Shown: piece after piece, positions 41,360-49,970 of the stretch
Layout of the letters: every line of letters starts with the position of its first letter
How positions within the stretch are numbered: the first letter of the stretch is position 1
Origin: Oscillospiraceae bacterium
GTDB taxonomy: Bacteria > Bacillota > Clostridia > Oscillospirales > Oscillospiraceae
Assembly: GCA_016292445.1 (NCBI GenBank)
Contig: JAEDIN010000002.1
Coordinates: forward strand, 1 to 53,681
Direction of reading: 5' to 3'
Length of the DNA: 53,681 nt
Notes under the pieces: model-generated
What the model saw: the letters and a program-made list of their open reading frames with translations, nothing else
What the model was told of the DNA's origin: nothing
Databases searched by the model: none
Position numbers and translations under genes: made by a program

Positions 41360-42220
41360 TTATTTCTCCCAGCGGCAGGTTGCTCCGCAAGGCAGGACAA
41401 GTCCGCTGTCGGTCACGGGAAGTCCCAGCTCACGGCTGTCGGAGCGTCCGCCGAATTTTTTTGTGAAAATGCTCTCGGTGACATAGGAAAGCACCGATGC
41501 GGATAGACCCGTTGTATAAGAATTGATTATCACAAACAGCGGATCATCCGAAAGCACTCCGGCGCACAGCGAAACGAAGGGCCACAAATTCTGTTCCAGC
41601 TTCCATATCTCGCCGCCCGGTCCTCTGCCATAGGACGGAGGATCCATAATGATGGCGTCGTACTTTCTGCCGCGGCGAATTTCACGCTCGACGAACTTTG
41701 CGCAGTCATCGACTATCCAGCGGATAGGTGCATCGGAAAGCCCCGAAGCAGCGGCATTTTCCTTTGCCCACGACACCATGCCCTTTGCCGCATCGACATG
41801 GCAAACACTTGCGCCCGCCTTTGCGCAGGCAACGGATGCAGCTCCCGTATAGGCAAATAAATTCAGAACATTTATCGGTCTGCCGGCTTTGCGGATCTTG
41901 TCCATGGCGTAATCCCAGTTGCACGCCTGCTCGGGAAATAAGCCCGTGTGCTTAAAGTTCATGGGCTTAACATTAAAGGTCAGCTCTCCGTAATTTATCT
42001 TCCAGCTCGAGGGCAGTCCGCCCTTGTCCCATGAGCCGCCGCCGGTTTCACTGCGGCGATAGCGTGCGTCACGGCAATTCCACCGCTCATCGGTGCGTGG
42101 AGTATCCCATATAGCCTGCGGATCGGGGCGAACAAGGTAATAACTGCCCCACCGTTCAAGCTTTTCTCCCTTTGAGCAATCAAGAAGCTCAAAATCCCGC
42201 CATTTATCCGAAAGCCACAT
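41360..42220 (-). CDS. Class I SAM methyltransferase, RlmI/RlmK-like
   Basis: The 286 residues contain the SAM-binding strand and loop LNLFAYTGAASVACAKAGA and the catalytic-type motif MDPPSYGRGPGGEIWKLE, as in the 23S rRNA cytosine-methyltransferase group. The PUA domain of full-length RlmI is absent and the N-terminal 100 residues form a small beta-domain. An rRNA target is likely but not certain. It is the first gene of the 11-gene run and has its own promoter. Confidence 0.82.
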   Translation of the reverse strand: MWLSDKWRDFELLDCSKGEKLERWGSYYLVRPDPQAIWDTPRTDERWNCRDARYRRSETGGGSWDKGGLPSSWKINYGELTFNVKPMNFKHTGLFPEQACNWDYAMDKIRKAGRPINVLNLFAYTGAASVACAKAGASVCHVDAAKGMVSWAKENAAASGLSDAPIRWIVDDCAKFVEREIRRGRKYDAIIMDPPSYGRGPGGEIWKLEQNLWPFVSLCAGVLSDDPLFVIINSYTTGLSASVLSYVTESIFTKKFGGRSDSRELGLPVTDSGLVLPCGATCRWEK

Positions 42221-42260
42221 AACTGTATACCAATCCTATTATAGTATAATCAGACATTGT

Positions 42261-42289
42261 ATTTTATCATTTCTTGTTCTATTTTGCAA
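42261..42289 (-). promoter_or_regulatory. Promoter of the methyltransferase-ecf-truA run
   Basis: TTGCAA (42289-42284), a 17-base spacer and TAAAAT (42266-42261) precede the methyltransferase start by about 40 bases. Confidence 0.55.
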
Positions 42290-42316
42290 CGAAAAATTCC
42301 GCCGCAAAAAAATGTG

Positions 42317-42345
42317 TTGACAACTGCAATGCAACTGTGTATATT
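42317..42345 (+). promoter_or_regulatory. Promoter of the gntR-ABC operon
   Basis: A consensus TTGACA (42317-42322), a 17-base spacer and TATATT (42340-42345) are visible. The -10 box runs into the operator. Confidence 0.85.
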
Positions 42346-42375
42346 AACTGTATGAGCACAAAGCATACAGTTAAT
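42343..42375. promoter_or_regulatory. GntR/YtrA-type operator
   Basis: ATTAACTGTATG and CATACAGTTAAT form perfect 12-base inverted arms separated by nine bases. The site covers the -10 box and the transcription start, so a bound repressor would block the promoter. YtrA-subfamily regulators commonly autoregulate through such sites. Confidence 0.85.
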
Positions 42376-42395
42376 AACACTTGGAGGTATAAAAC

Positions 42396-42749
42396 ATGAT
42401 CAGCGTAAACTTCCGAGATCCTCGCCCGATATACGAGCAGATAAAGGACAATCTGCGCCGTCTTATCGTATCGGGGCTGCTGCCGGTTGACAGTAAGCTG
42501 CCCTCGGTGCGTGAGATGGCCTCCGACCTTGCGATAAACCCCAGCACGATTCAGCGTGCATACCGCGAGCTTGAAGCGGAGGGGTATATCTGCTCCGTCC
42601 CCGGCAAGGGAAGCTTCGTCTGCACCAGGAGCGAGGCAGACCTTGCAAGGCAGAAGGAGCTGCTCGGAAAATTTGACGAGCTTGTGACCGAGCTCGGCTA
42701 CATCGGCGTCGGTAAGCCGCAGCTTATCGAGCGACTGAAAGGAGAATAA
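42396..42749 (+). CDS. GntR-family (YtrA subfamily) transcriptional regulator
   Basis: The 117 residues comprise a winged helix-turn-helix (PIYEQIKDNLRRLIVSG, then LPSVREMASDLAINPSTIQR and the wing GKGSFVC) plus a short dimerisation tail of about 40 residues, the hallmark of YtrA regulators. It likely represses its own operon until cell-envelope stress or an antibiotic signal relieves it. TGGAGG precedes the ATG, and the operator lies 21 bases upstream. Confidence 0.93.
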   Translation: MISVNFRDPRPIYEQIKDNLRRLIVSGLLPVDSKLPSVREMASDLAINPSTIQRAYRELEAEGYICSVPGKGSFVCTRSEADLARQKELLGKFDELVTELGYIGVGKPQLIERLKGE

Positions 42750-42753
42750 GCCT

Positions 42754-43647
42754 ATGATAGAAGTCAGAAATGTCATCAAGGAATTTGACGGCTTTCGTGC
42801 TCTTGACAATCTGAGCATGACAGTGCCGACGGGCTCGGTTTACGGCCTTGTAGGTCCCAATGGCGCAGGTAAATCCACCATAATTCGCCATCTCACCGGC
42901 ATTTACCGTCAGGATTCCGGCGAAATAAGTGTTGACGGCGAACCGGTATTTGAAAATCCGGCGGTCAAGAGCCGCATCGCATATATCCCCGACGATATTT
43001 TTTATTATTCAAACGCAAGCATTCGTGAAATGATGGATTTTTACCGCAGCATCTATCCGCATTTTGACGAACAGCGTTTTAAGAAGCTCGGCAAGGTGTT
43101 TGAGCTTGACCCGAAGCGTCAGATGCGCAGGCTGAGCAAGGGCATGCAGAAGCAGGCGGCGTTCTGGATAGCTGTATCGCTCAGACCCGACATTCTTGTT
43201 TTGGATGAGCCCGTTGACGGTCTTGACCCCGTTATGCGCCGTCAGATTTGGAGCATCATCATGGCGGATGTCGCCGAAAACGGCACTACGGTGCTTGTTT
43301 CCTCGCACAATCTGCGTGAGCTTGAGGATGTCTGCGACTGCGTAGGAATCATGAACAAGGGAAAAATCATGATAGAGCGCAGCTTGAACGAGCTTCAGGA
43401 GAACATCGTAAAAATTCAGCTTGCCCTGCCCGACGGTGAAACGCTTCCCGAGGGCCTTGACATTCTCCACAAATCGAACACCGGAAGACTCCAATCCCTC
43501 ATCATGCACGGTACTCAAGAGGAGCTTACGCAAAAGCTAAAGGTCGCAAATCCCTTATTTATTGACGCCGTGCCGCTTACCCTCGAGGAGATATTTATTT
43601 ACGAGCTGGGAGGTGCTGACTATGAAGTCAAAGATATCGTTCTTTAA
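42754..43647 (+). CDS. ABC transporter ATPase (YtrB-like)
   Basis: The 297-residue ATPase has Walker A GPNGAGKST near 34-42, an unusual signature LSKGMQKQAAFWIAV (LSKGM in place of LSGGQ, common in this drug- and stress-exporter group), Walker B LVLDEPVDGLD and H-loop SSHNLRELE. It follows the regulator by four bases and overlaps the permease by 26 bases. Confidence 0.9.
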   Translation: MIEVRNVIKEFDGFRALDNLSMTVPTGSVYGLVGPNGAGKSTIIRHLTGIYRQDSGEISVDGEPVFENPAVKSRIAYIPDDIFYYSNASIREMMDFYRSIYPHFDEQRFKKLGKVFELDPKRQMRRLSKGMQKQAAFWIAVSLRPDILVLDEPVDGLDPVMRRQIWSIIMADVAENGTTVLVSSHNLRELEDVCDCVGIMNKGKIMIERSLNELQENIVKIQLALPDGETLPEGLDILHKSNTGRLQSLIMHGTQEELTQKLKVANPLFIDAVPLTLEEIFIYELGGADYEVKDIVL

Positions 43648-45391
43648 CTCCGGCATATTTAAGAGTATGCTCAAACGCTTCTGGCCCATGTGGACGGCGT
43701 ATTTTGTCGTTTGGTTTATGAGCCTGCCGCTTCCCTCTCTTGTGAGTAAGCTTCAGAAGCCCGACGACATCGCCGTCAACATGGTTATTTCAAGAGTACA
43801 CATGAGCCTCGATATGTCCCTGATCTCGGCTGCGCTCATGGCGGTGCTTGCCGCAATGGCGGTTTTCAGCTTCCTGTATAACTCACGCAGCGCAGGTATG
43901 ATAGCCTCCGCACCCGTTCGCCGTGAGGCCGTTTTCTGCTCGGCATTTCTTGCCGGTTTGCTGCCGGTAGTCGCCGCAAATCTGCTGATTGCCGTGCTGA
44001 ACGCCCTGTTTACCTCAAGCAGCGTGGTCACAGTACCCTATATCATCAAAGCTAACGCAATCTTGTTCGGCGTAAGCTCGATGGAATACCTTGTATTCTT
44101 CTCCCTTGCCTCGCTTATCGCCATGCTGACAGCTAATATCGTTGCCCTGCCGGTGCTTTACATCATCTTCAACTTCGTGTTTGTCGGCATGGAATTTATC
44201 ATCAAAACCCTCTACGGTATGTTCGTTTTCGGCTTTAACGAGCATTTGAATTCCTCTCTGGAGTTTACAAGCCCGATAATATACTTTACCGACCATATCA
44301 AGCTGACCGCGACTGCCGACAAAATCGTGCTCTCCGGCTGGAATACGCTTATCGTCTACTGCCTTATCGGGGTAGCGCTCTTTGCCGCGGCGCTTTTGCT
44401 GTACCGCAAGAGGAGAATGGAAACCGCCGGCGATGTCATCGCCGTCAAGTGCCTCAAACCGGTTTTCAAATACTGCGTCACTGCTTGTGCATCACTGTGC
44501 TTCGGACTTTTGTTCTATGTAATAATTTCCTCACTGTTTTCAAGCCTTTCCGCATCGCTGCTCGTTCTGACCGTCGGTCTTCTTATCGGCGCGTTCATCG
44601 GCTACTTTGCCTCGGAAATGCTGCTTAAAAAGAGCTTACATGTGTTTAGCGGCCACTGGAAGGGATATATCATTGTCGCAATCCTGTGTGTCGTGTTTGC
44701 CTTTGCCTGCGTAACAGACCTGCTTGATCTTTCGTCAAAGCTGCCCGACGCCGACGATATTCAGTCCGTCACCTGCTCCGCCGACGGCTTCGGCTACGAT
44801 TTAACCGAGCGCTCGGATATCGAGGCAATGCTCAAGGTCAACAAAGCGGTAATTGCCGAACGCGATAAATATATGAATATCGATGACCCTTACTCCGAGG
44901 ACATCGGTTATATCAGCATAAGCTATTATCTAAAAAACGGCAGTGTTGTCAGCCGCGACTACCTTATGTACAAGGACGATAACTACAAGGCCTATTACGC
45001 GGTGCTCGGCTCAACGGCAGTCATAAAGTCGCACTTTACGCCGAGTATCGAGGTCACCGAGCAGAATGTCTACGAGGCCTGGTTTGAGTATACGACCGAC
45101 ACCGGCGATATACAGACTATACAGCTTACGCCGGAGCAGGTGGTTGACTTCTACCGCAATGCGCTGATGACGGACATCGAAAACGGCGCGAAGAAGCCCG
45201 TTGCGCCGCAATCGGGCGAGATGATAACAGACACCGTCAATTGCGCCTATGTCCGCATCGATCTTGTGAAGGCTCCCGAAGCGGGCATCAGAGAAGAAAC
45301 CTACGATAATCTGATCATTGAAATAGACCCGGACTGCACCGAGTGCATTAAATGGATCAAGGCAAATCTTGATGTAGACCTTGCATTTTAA
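43622..45391 (+). CDS. ABC transporter permease with extracytoplasmic C-terminal domain
   Basis: The 589 residues contain a membrane region of about eleven hydrophobic segments up to roughly residue 370. A soluble domain of about 220 residues follows (from LLDLSSKLPDADDI on), probably outside the cell. The start at 43622 (MKSKISFFNSGIFKSML) has GGAGG eight bases upstream; a longer frame into the ATPase gene is unsupported. It forms one exporter with the upstream ATPase; the substrate is unknown. Confidence 0.8.
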   Translation: MKSKISFFNSGIFKSMLKRFWPMWTAYFVVWFMSLPLPSLVSKLQKPDDIAVNMVISRVHMSLDMSLISAALMAVLAAMAVFSFLYNSRSAGMIASAPVRREAVFCSAFLAGLLPVVAANLLIAVLNALFTSSSVVTVPYIIKANAILFGVSSMEYLVFFSLASLIAMLTANIVALPVLYIIFNFVFVGMEFIIKTLYGMFVFGFNEHLNSSLEFTSPIIYFTDHIKLTATADKIVLSGWNTLIVYCLIGVALFAAALLLYRKRRMETAGDVIAVKCLKPVFKYCVTACASLCFGLLFYVIISSLFSSLSASLLVLTVGLLIGAFIGYFASEMLLKKSLHVFSGHWKGYIIVAILCVVFAFACVTDLLDLSSKLPDADDIQSVTCSADGFGYDLTERSDIEAMLKVNKAVIAERDKYMNIDDPYSEDIGYISISYYLKNGSVVSRDYLMYKDDNYKAYYAVLGSTAVIKSHFTPSIEVTEQNVYEAWFEYTTDTGDIQTIQLTPEQVVDFYRNALMTDIENGAKKPVAPQSGEMITDTVNCAYVRIDLVKAPEAGIREETYDNLIIEIDPDCTECIKWIKANLDVDLAF

Positions 45392-45430
45392 AGAATAACG
45401 GCCGCCGTAAATCGGCGGCCGTTATTCTTT
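45390..45430. terminator. Strong bidirectional terminator
   Basis: AAAGAATAACGGCCGCC pairs perfectly with GGCGGCCGTTATTCTTT (17 pairs) around seven bases, directly at the permease stop. Confidence 0.92.
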
Positions 45431-45514
45431 AAAAATAATTCCTTTTTTGTTCATGCCTTTGTCATATTATCAGGGTATTATAATGGCACAGCAACAAGGC
45501 TGACGGAGGCAAAC

Positions 45515-46933
45515 ATGGAAGACCGTAATGATGAAATAAAGAATACCGATATCGAAAACAATCCCGAAACCGAAGATAATTCTTCGACTCCGTCTTTCTC
45601 CGATAACGGCGAATACCACTTTATAAAGCCCGAGCAGAATTTGTACGAAGATGCCGAGTTTGTTCCCTGCGGGGAAGATACCGAGGTTCCCAAGTACTAT
45701 GTCCCCGCGGAGAAAAAGCCCAAGGAAGAAAAACCCAAGGGCAAAACGGTTATTTCAAAAGCAAAGAAAAGATTTGTCAAGTATGTATGTGCTTGCCTTG
45801 TGTGTGCGCTGATAGGCGGTGCTGTCGGAGGCGTTGTATCATGGAAGGTCATGGAGAGCAAAACCGAGGCTCAGTCAAATTCCGACAAGCCCATCTCCAC
45901 CGGCACGAGCGGTGCTGCCATAAGCAGTAAGGCAAACGATAAAAACGACATCTATTCTCTCGGCTGCAAGCAGGCAGTTGGTGTTACTACCGAGGTCACC
46001 ACCACCAACTGGTTCGGTCAGACCAGCTCCAGCGCGGTTTCCGGCTCCGGCTTTGTTGTTACCGCCGACGGATATATAGTCACCAACTACCATGTCATCG
46101 AATATGCGTATAAGTATAATTACAAGGTCTCCGTGATGTTCTACGACGGCACGACCTATGAGGCCACCATCGTCGGCGTTGAAGAAACCAACGATATCGC
46201 TGTTTTGAAGATCGATGCCACCGGGCTTAGCCCCATTGATGTGGGCGACAGTGAAAGCATCCAGGTCGGCGAAGAGGTCTATGCGATCGGCAACCCCCTC
46301 GGCGAGCTTGCCTTCACCATGACCACGGGTCATGTAAGTGCACTTGGCCGCAGCATAGTTACAAGCGAAAAATCCTCAGCTATCAGTATGTTCCAGTTTG
46401 ACGCCGCCGTCAATTCCGGCAACTCCGGCGGACCTCTGTACAATTCCAACGGCGAGGTCATCGGTGTCGTCACCGCCAAATACAGTTCCTCCGGCGTTGA
46501 AGGTCTGGGCTTTGCAATTCCCATCAACGATGCTATCGATATTGCAAACGACCTCATAACCAAGGGCTATGTCACCGGCAAGGCGTATCTGGGTGCTAAC
46601 ATCGACAACAGATACAACTCCGTCTACGCTAATTACTACAAGATGCCCGAGGGCGCATATGTTTTCAATGTTGAAAAAGGAAGCTGTGCCGAAAAATGCG
46701 GCCTGTCCGCAGGCGATATAATCACCAAGCTCGGCGATGAGGAGGTCAAGGGCTTTAACGACCTTGACTCCGCTATCCGGCAGTACAAAGCCGGAGACAC
46801 TGCAGATATCACGGTCTACCGCAGCGGCACTTATACGACGCTCAAGGTGACCTTCGATGAATCCAAGCCGAACACCGACTCAAACGGTGTCAATGAATCC
46901 GGTCTTTCGAGCCACCCCCAGTTTGGCTCGTGA
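45515..46933 (+). CDS. HtrA/DegP-type membrane-anchored serine protease
   Basis: The enzyme degrades misfolded envelope proteins. The 472 residues have an acidic, disordered cytoplasmic N-terminus (1-80), a membrane helix (about 87-110), and a trypsin-like domain with H193 (TNYHVIE), D227 (NDIAVLKID) and S304 (NSGNSGGPLYN). One PDZ domain (about 375-460) follows, starting GAYVFNVEKGSCAEKCGL. GGAGG lies five bases before the ATG. It stands alone, with terminators on both sides. Confidence 0.93.
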   Translation: MEDRNDEIKNTDIENNPETEDNSSTPSFSDNGEYHFIKPEQNLYEDAEFVPCGEDTEVPKYYVPAEKKPKEEKPKGKTVISKAKKRFVKYVCACLVCALIGGAVGGVVSWKVMESKTEAQSNSDKPISTGTSGAAISSKANDKNDIYSLGCKQAVGVTTEVTTTNWFGQTSSSAVSGSGFVVTADGYIVTNYHVIEYAYKYNYKVSVMFYDGTTYEATIVGVEETNDIAVLKIDATGLSPIDVGDSESIQVGEEVYAIGNPLGELAFTMTTGHVSALGRSIVTSEKSSAISMFQFDAAVNSGNSGGPLYNSNGEVIGVVTAKYSSSGVEGLGFAIPINDAIDIANDLITKGYVTGKAYLGANIDNRYNSVYANYYKMPEGAYVFNVEKGSCAEKCGLSAGDIITKLGDEEVKGFNDLDSAIRQYKAGDTADITVYRSGTYTTLKVTFDESKPNTDSNGVNESGLSSHPQFGS

Positions 46934-46990
46934 CCTATAACAAGCCATCTCTCTTCTCCTTATACATCCTCTCTATTCTTTTCTCAAAAC

Positions 46991-47523
46991 AAAAGGCCGC
47001 GGTGTAAACCGCGGTCTTTTGTTTTACTGCACATAAATCATATATACAATCCTGTCCTTTGAAGCCGTGGGGGGGAGCTCGAGGGGGCAAAGCCCGCCTC
47101 GAATTTGATAAATAGCCATCAAAAACGCCTGCTTTATCAGGCTTTTTGACGAGCAAAGCGAGATTTTTCGTAAAGGATTTTACGAAAAATGTGGCGTTTT
47201 TTGAGCGTTCTCAAAAGGCGTAGCCTTTGAGAACGGCGAAAAAAGGCCGCGGTGTAAACCGCGGTCTTTTGTTTTACTGCACATAAATCATATATACAAT
47301 CCTGTCCTTTGAAGCCGTGGGGGGGAGCTCGAGGGGGCAAAGCCCGCCTCGAATTTGATAAATAGCCATCAAAAACGCCTGCTTTATCAGGCTTTTTGAC
47401 GAGCAAAGCGAGATTTTTCGTAAAGGATTTTACGAAAAATGTGGCGTTTTTTGAGCGTTCTCAAAAGGCGTAGCCTTTGAGAACGGCGAAAAAAGGCCGC
47501 GGTGTAAACCGCGGTCTTTTGTT
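46991..47523. repeat. Perfect 250-bp tandem duplication with terminator hairpins
   Basis: A 250-base unit occurs twice without a mismatch (46991-47240 and 47241-47490), and its first 33 bases occur a third time (47491-47523). Those 33 bases contain a terminator hairpin (AAAAGGCCGCGG/CCGCGGTCTTTT), so three terminators flank two spacers. Each spacer holds further hairpins. In copy one these are GCCTG/CAGGC (47127-47142), ATTTTTCGTAAA/TTTACGAAAAAT (47163-47190) and CGTTCTCAAAAGGC/GCCTTTGAGAACG (47206-47235), plus a run of seven G. The outer hairpins can terminate htrA and the LysR gene. Frames inside are compositional. Confidence 0.9.
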
Positions 47524-47525
47524 AT

Positions 47526-48386
47526 CTAACGGTATTTCAAATATTCTATAAATCGCTTCACCGCCAGCGAGGCGGTTTGTTTATTTCTCAGTGCAAGTCC
47601 GATATTTCGGTATACCGGCACATCCAGCTCTTTTGTAACGATTCTGTACGGAACACGCTTGAGTATAAGCTGCGGCAAGATGCTTACACCCAAGCCGCTC
47701 TCGACCATCGACATAACGGCATAGTCGTCAATTGTCGTGAAATGCGTGTTTGGCGTCAAGCCGCACCGTTCAAATATTTCGGAGATTTCGGTCTTTTTGC
47801 CCTTTTCAAGCAGCATAAAAGGTTCGCTGCAAAGAGCAGAAAGCGGTATTCTTTCAAGCTTCGCCAAAGGATGATTCTCAGGGAGAACGGCAAGGAATTT
47901 GTCCTGCTCCAAAAAAACCGTTTCCAAGCCGTTATGTGTTGGCAGACAAAGAAAGCCGCAGTCCACTCTCCCCTCCAATATCCATTCTTCAATCTCAGAG
48001 TATTCGCCGAGCAGCAGCTCGTAGTCGATATTCGGATAATCGTCTTGAAACGCCTTGATGATATTCGGCAGCCAATGAGCGGCAACGCTCGAAAAGGTGC
48101 CGATGCGAATAAGCCCCGATTGCAGTCCGTTTATCTCATCGACCTGAGTTAAAAGCTTTTCGTATTCCTTGCAAACGCTTTTTGCATACGGCAATAGCTT
48201 TACTCCGTCGCTTGTCAGTCTAACGCCGGCTTTGCTGCGTTCTAAAAGCGTGATTTTCCAATCCTTTTCAAGATCATTTATCATACGACTTATGCCCGAC
48301 TGCGAATAGTTGAGGATTTCAGCCGCCTTTGTAAAGCTGCCGTATTCAACCGTTTTCACGAATGCCATGAATTTTTGAATGTTCAT
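47526..48386 (-). CDS. LysR-family transcriptional regulator
   Basis: The 286 residues start with the LysR helix-turn-helix (FVKTVEYGSFTKAAEILNYS, then QSGISRMINDLE), followed by the two-lobe effector domain (IRIGTFSSVAAHWLPNIIKAF). The ATG at 48386 fits the family N-terminus best; a GTG at 48401 is possible. It is divergent from an EamA transporter, which it probably controls in response to an unknown small molecule. Confidence 0.92.
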   Translation of the reverse strand: MNIQKFMAFVKTVEYGSFTKAAEILNYSQSGISRMINDLEKDWKITLLERSKAGVRLTSDGVKLLPYAKSVCKEYEKLLTQVDEINGLQSGLIRIGTFSSVAAHWLPNIIKAFQDDYPNIDYELLLGEYSEIEEWILEGRVDCGFLCLPTHNGLETVFLEQDKFLAVLPENHPLAKLERIPLSALCSEPFMLLEKGKKTEISEIFERCGLTPNTHFTTIDDYAVMSMVESGLGVSILPQLILKRVPYRIVTKELDVPVYRNIGLALRNKQTASLAVKRFIEYLKYR

Positions 48387-48455
48387 ATCCACGGAGATCA
48401 CCTCTTATATCTGAAATTGTGATTTGAAACATGATAAACATTCGCTTTTGTAATC

Positions 48456-48469
48456 ATCATCATGATGAT
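48456..48469. promoter_or_regulatory. Palindrome in the LysR/EamA intergenic region
   Basis: ATCATCATGATGAT is a perfect 14-base palindrome touching the -10 box of the LysR promoter. It is the best candidate for the LysR binding site. Confidence 0.5.
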
Positions 48470-48498
48470 ACAATACAAATGCTGTTTTTTCAAGTCAA
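48470..48498 (-). promoter_or_regulatory. Promoter of the LysR gene
   Basis: TTGACT (48498-48493), a 17-base spacer and TATTGT (48475-48470) are visible on the minus strand. Confidence 0.6.
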
Positions 48499-48516
48499 AG
48501 TTCAACGAGGTGTGAT

Positions 48517-49398
48517 ATGAAACAAATCGACTTTTGCAAGTATTTATTCGCTTTGCTGCTCTTCGGTTCAAATGGAACAGTCGCAAGCTATATTGATCTT
48601 AGCAGCAGTCAAATCGTGTTGCTGCGCGCTTTAATCGGCAGCATTTTTTTGATTTTTGTATTTTTGCTGAGCGGCAGGAAATTCACTTTTTATAAGCATA
48701 AAAAGCAGTCTTTTCTTCTTCTGATATCAGGCGTGGCTATGGGCGCAAGCTGGATGTTTCTTTTTGAAGCATATACTCGCATAGGCGTCGGCATAGCGTC
48801 GCTTTTGTACTATTGCGGTCCTATCATCGTAATGGCTCTGTCGCCGATGTTATTCAATGAACGCCTGACGGCAGTAAAAGTGACCGGCTTCGGTTTTGTT
48901 TTCGTCGGAATTGCGATGCTCAACGAAAACGCATTTTCCGGCAGCGGAGATGTTTTCGGCATCATTTGCGGCTTTTCCTCTGCCGCACTATATGCGCTTA
49001 TGCTTATCTGCAACAAGAAAGCAAAGGATGTTGTCGGATTTGAAAACTCCGTACTGCAGCTATTTACCGCTTTTTTGACAGCCGCAATATTCATCGGGAC
49101 AACCGAGGGTTATGATATAAAAATACCGACAGGGAACATTTTGCCGACACTTATCCTCGGTTTAATAAATACAGGTGTCGGCTGCTATCTTTACTTTTCG
49201 TCCATCGGGCAGCTAAAGGTTCAGACTGTGGCGGTTTGCGGTTATTTAGAGCCGCTGTCTGCGGTAATGCTTTCGACTTTCGTATTAAAAGAACAAATGC
49301 TGCCTTTGCAAATTCTCGGTGCGGTCCTGATCATTGGCGGTGCTGTTGTCTGCGAGTGTAAATTCAGGTACAGCCATCGACGAATTTTTGCAAAATAA
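48517..49398 (+). CDS. EamA-family (DMT) transporter
   Basis: The 293 residues form ten hydrophobic helices in two EamA repeats, each ending in a typical motif (FNERLTAVKVTGFGFVFVGI and VLKEQMLPLQILGAVLIIGG). This family exports amino acids or similar metabolites. GAGGTG lies before the ATG. Divergent pairing with a LysR gene suggests effector-induced export. Sequence and topology differ from the DMT gene at 22585, so the two are not recent duplicates. Confidence 0.9.
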   Translation: MKQIDFCKYLFALLLFGSNGTVASYIDLSSSQIVLLRALIGSIFLIFVFLLSGRKFTFYKHKKQSFLLLISGVAMGASWMFLFEAYTRIGVGIASLLYYCGPIIVMALSPMLFNERLTAVKVTGFGFVFVGIAMLNENAFSGSGDVFGIICGFSSAALYALMLICNKKAKDVVGFENSVLQLFTAFLTAAIFIGTTEGYDIKIPTGNILPTLILGLINTGVGCYLYFSSIGQLKVQTVAVCGYLEPLSAVMLSTFVLKEQMLPLQILGAVLIIGGAVVCECKFRYSHRRIFAK

Positions 49399-49461
49399 CA
49401 AAGCGAACCGGCATACCCCGTTTGATCAGGCTATGCCGGTTCCTGCATATTGCTTTGTTAT
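49395..49461. terminator. Nested inverted repeat between converging genes
   Basis: Outer arms ATAACAAAGC/GCTTTGTTAT enclose inner arms AACCGGCATA/TATGCCGGTT. It sits at the EamA stop and at the zinc-ribbon gene stop and probably terminates both. The T-tracts are weak. Confidence 0.6.
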
Positions 49462-49892
49462 CACTTTTTCCCGGTCTGTCTGCCGGTCTTTTTATGTCCG
49501 CACACGGTGCAGTATTCGCCCTTGTCGTAGAAATGACGGTGGGATTCAATATGCTGCTTCATATTGATGAACCGAATGCGTTCTGCTTTGGTGAGCTTTT
49601 CCTTAAAGCTTCTGTTCGAGTAATCCCTTGCGACGATGATACACACACATACAAAAATTATCGTGAAAAACACGAATACGGTAAAAGCCGCCCAAAGCAC
49701 TCCGCTCACCACCTGCCCCGAGGCAGGTCCGTCAAGGAAGGGGCGGAAATATACCGCAGCACCGATAGCTACCAGCGTCAACGCAAGATACACAAAAAAG
49801 TGCGGATAAAGCGTTGGCGGCAGCTTGCCGCAATGGGGGCATATCTTCATACCTTCGGGTATACGATTATGACAAATCTCGCATTCTCTCAT
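49461..49892 (-). CDS. Zinc-ribbon membrane protein of unknown function
   Basis: The 143 residues begin with a zinc ribbon (CEICHNRIPEGMKICPHCG), then two hydrophobic helices (about 30-48 and 62-85), a basic segment, and another CxxC near the end (EYCTVCGHKK). The ATG at 49892 has AAAGGAG seven bases upstream; a longer frame has no ribosome site. The layout suggests a small inner-membrane protein with cytoplasmic metal sites. Function unknown. Confidence 0.75.
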   Translation of the reverse strand: MRECEICHNRIPEGMKICPHCGKLPPTLYPHFFVYLALTLVAIGAAVYFRPFLDGPASGQVVSGVLWAAFTVFVFFTIIFVCVCIIVARDYSNRSFKEKLTKAERIRFINMKQHIESHRHFYDKGEYCTVCGHKKTGRQTGKK

Positions 49893-49970
49893 AATGCTTC
49901 TCCTTTGATTTGATACCCTGATTATAGAACAAGCCGGGTATTCCGTCAAGCGGAGAAGCCGAGAATCAGC

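Noticed and set aside
42279..42818. 179-residue minus-strand frame across the gntR gene
   Set aside because: It covers a consensus promoter, operator and regulator gene on the plus strand.
46935..47406. Two related minus-strand frames within the 250-bp repeats
   Set aside because: They arise because the unit is duplicated. They run through terminator hairpins, have no ribosome site and differ only at the ends.
46991..47523. CRISPR array
   Set aside because: The unit is 250 bases, the spacers are identical rather than unique, and no cas gene is nearby.
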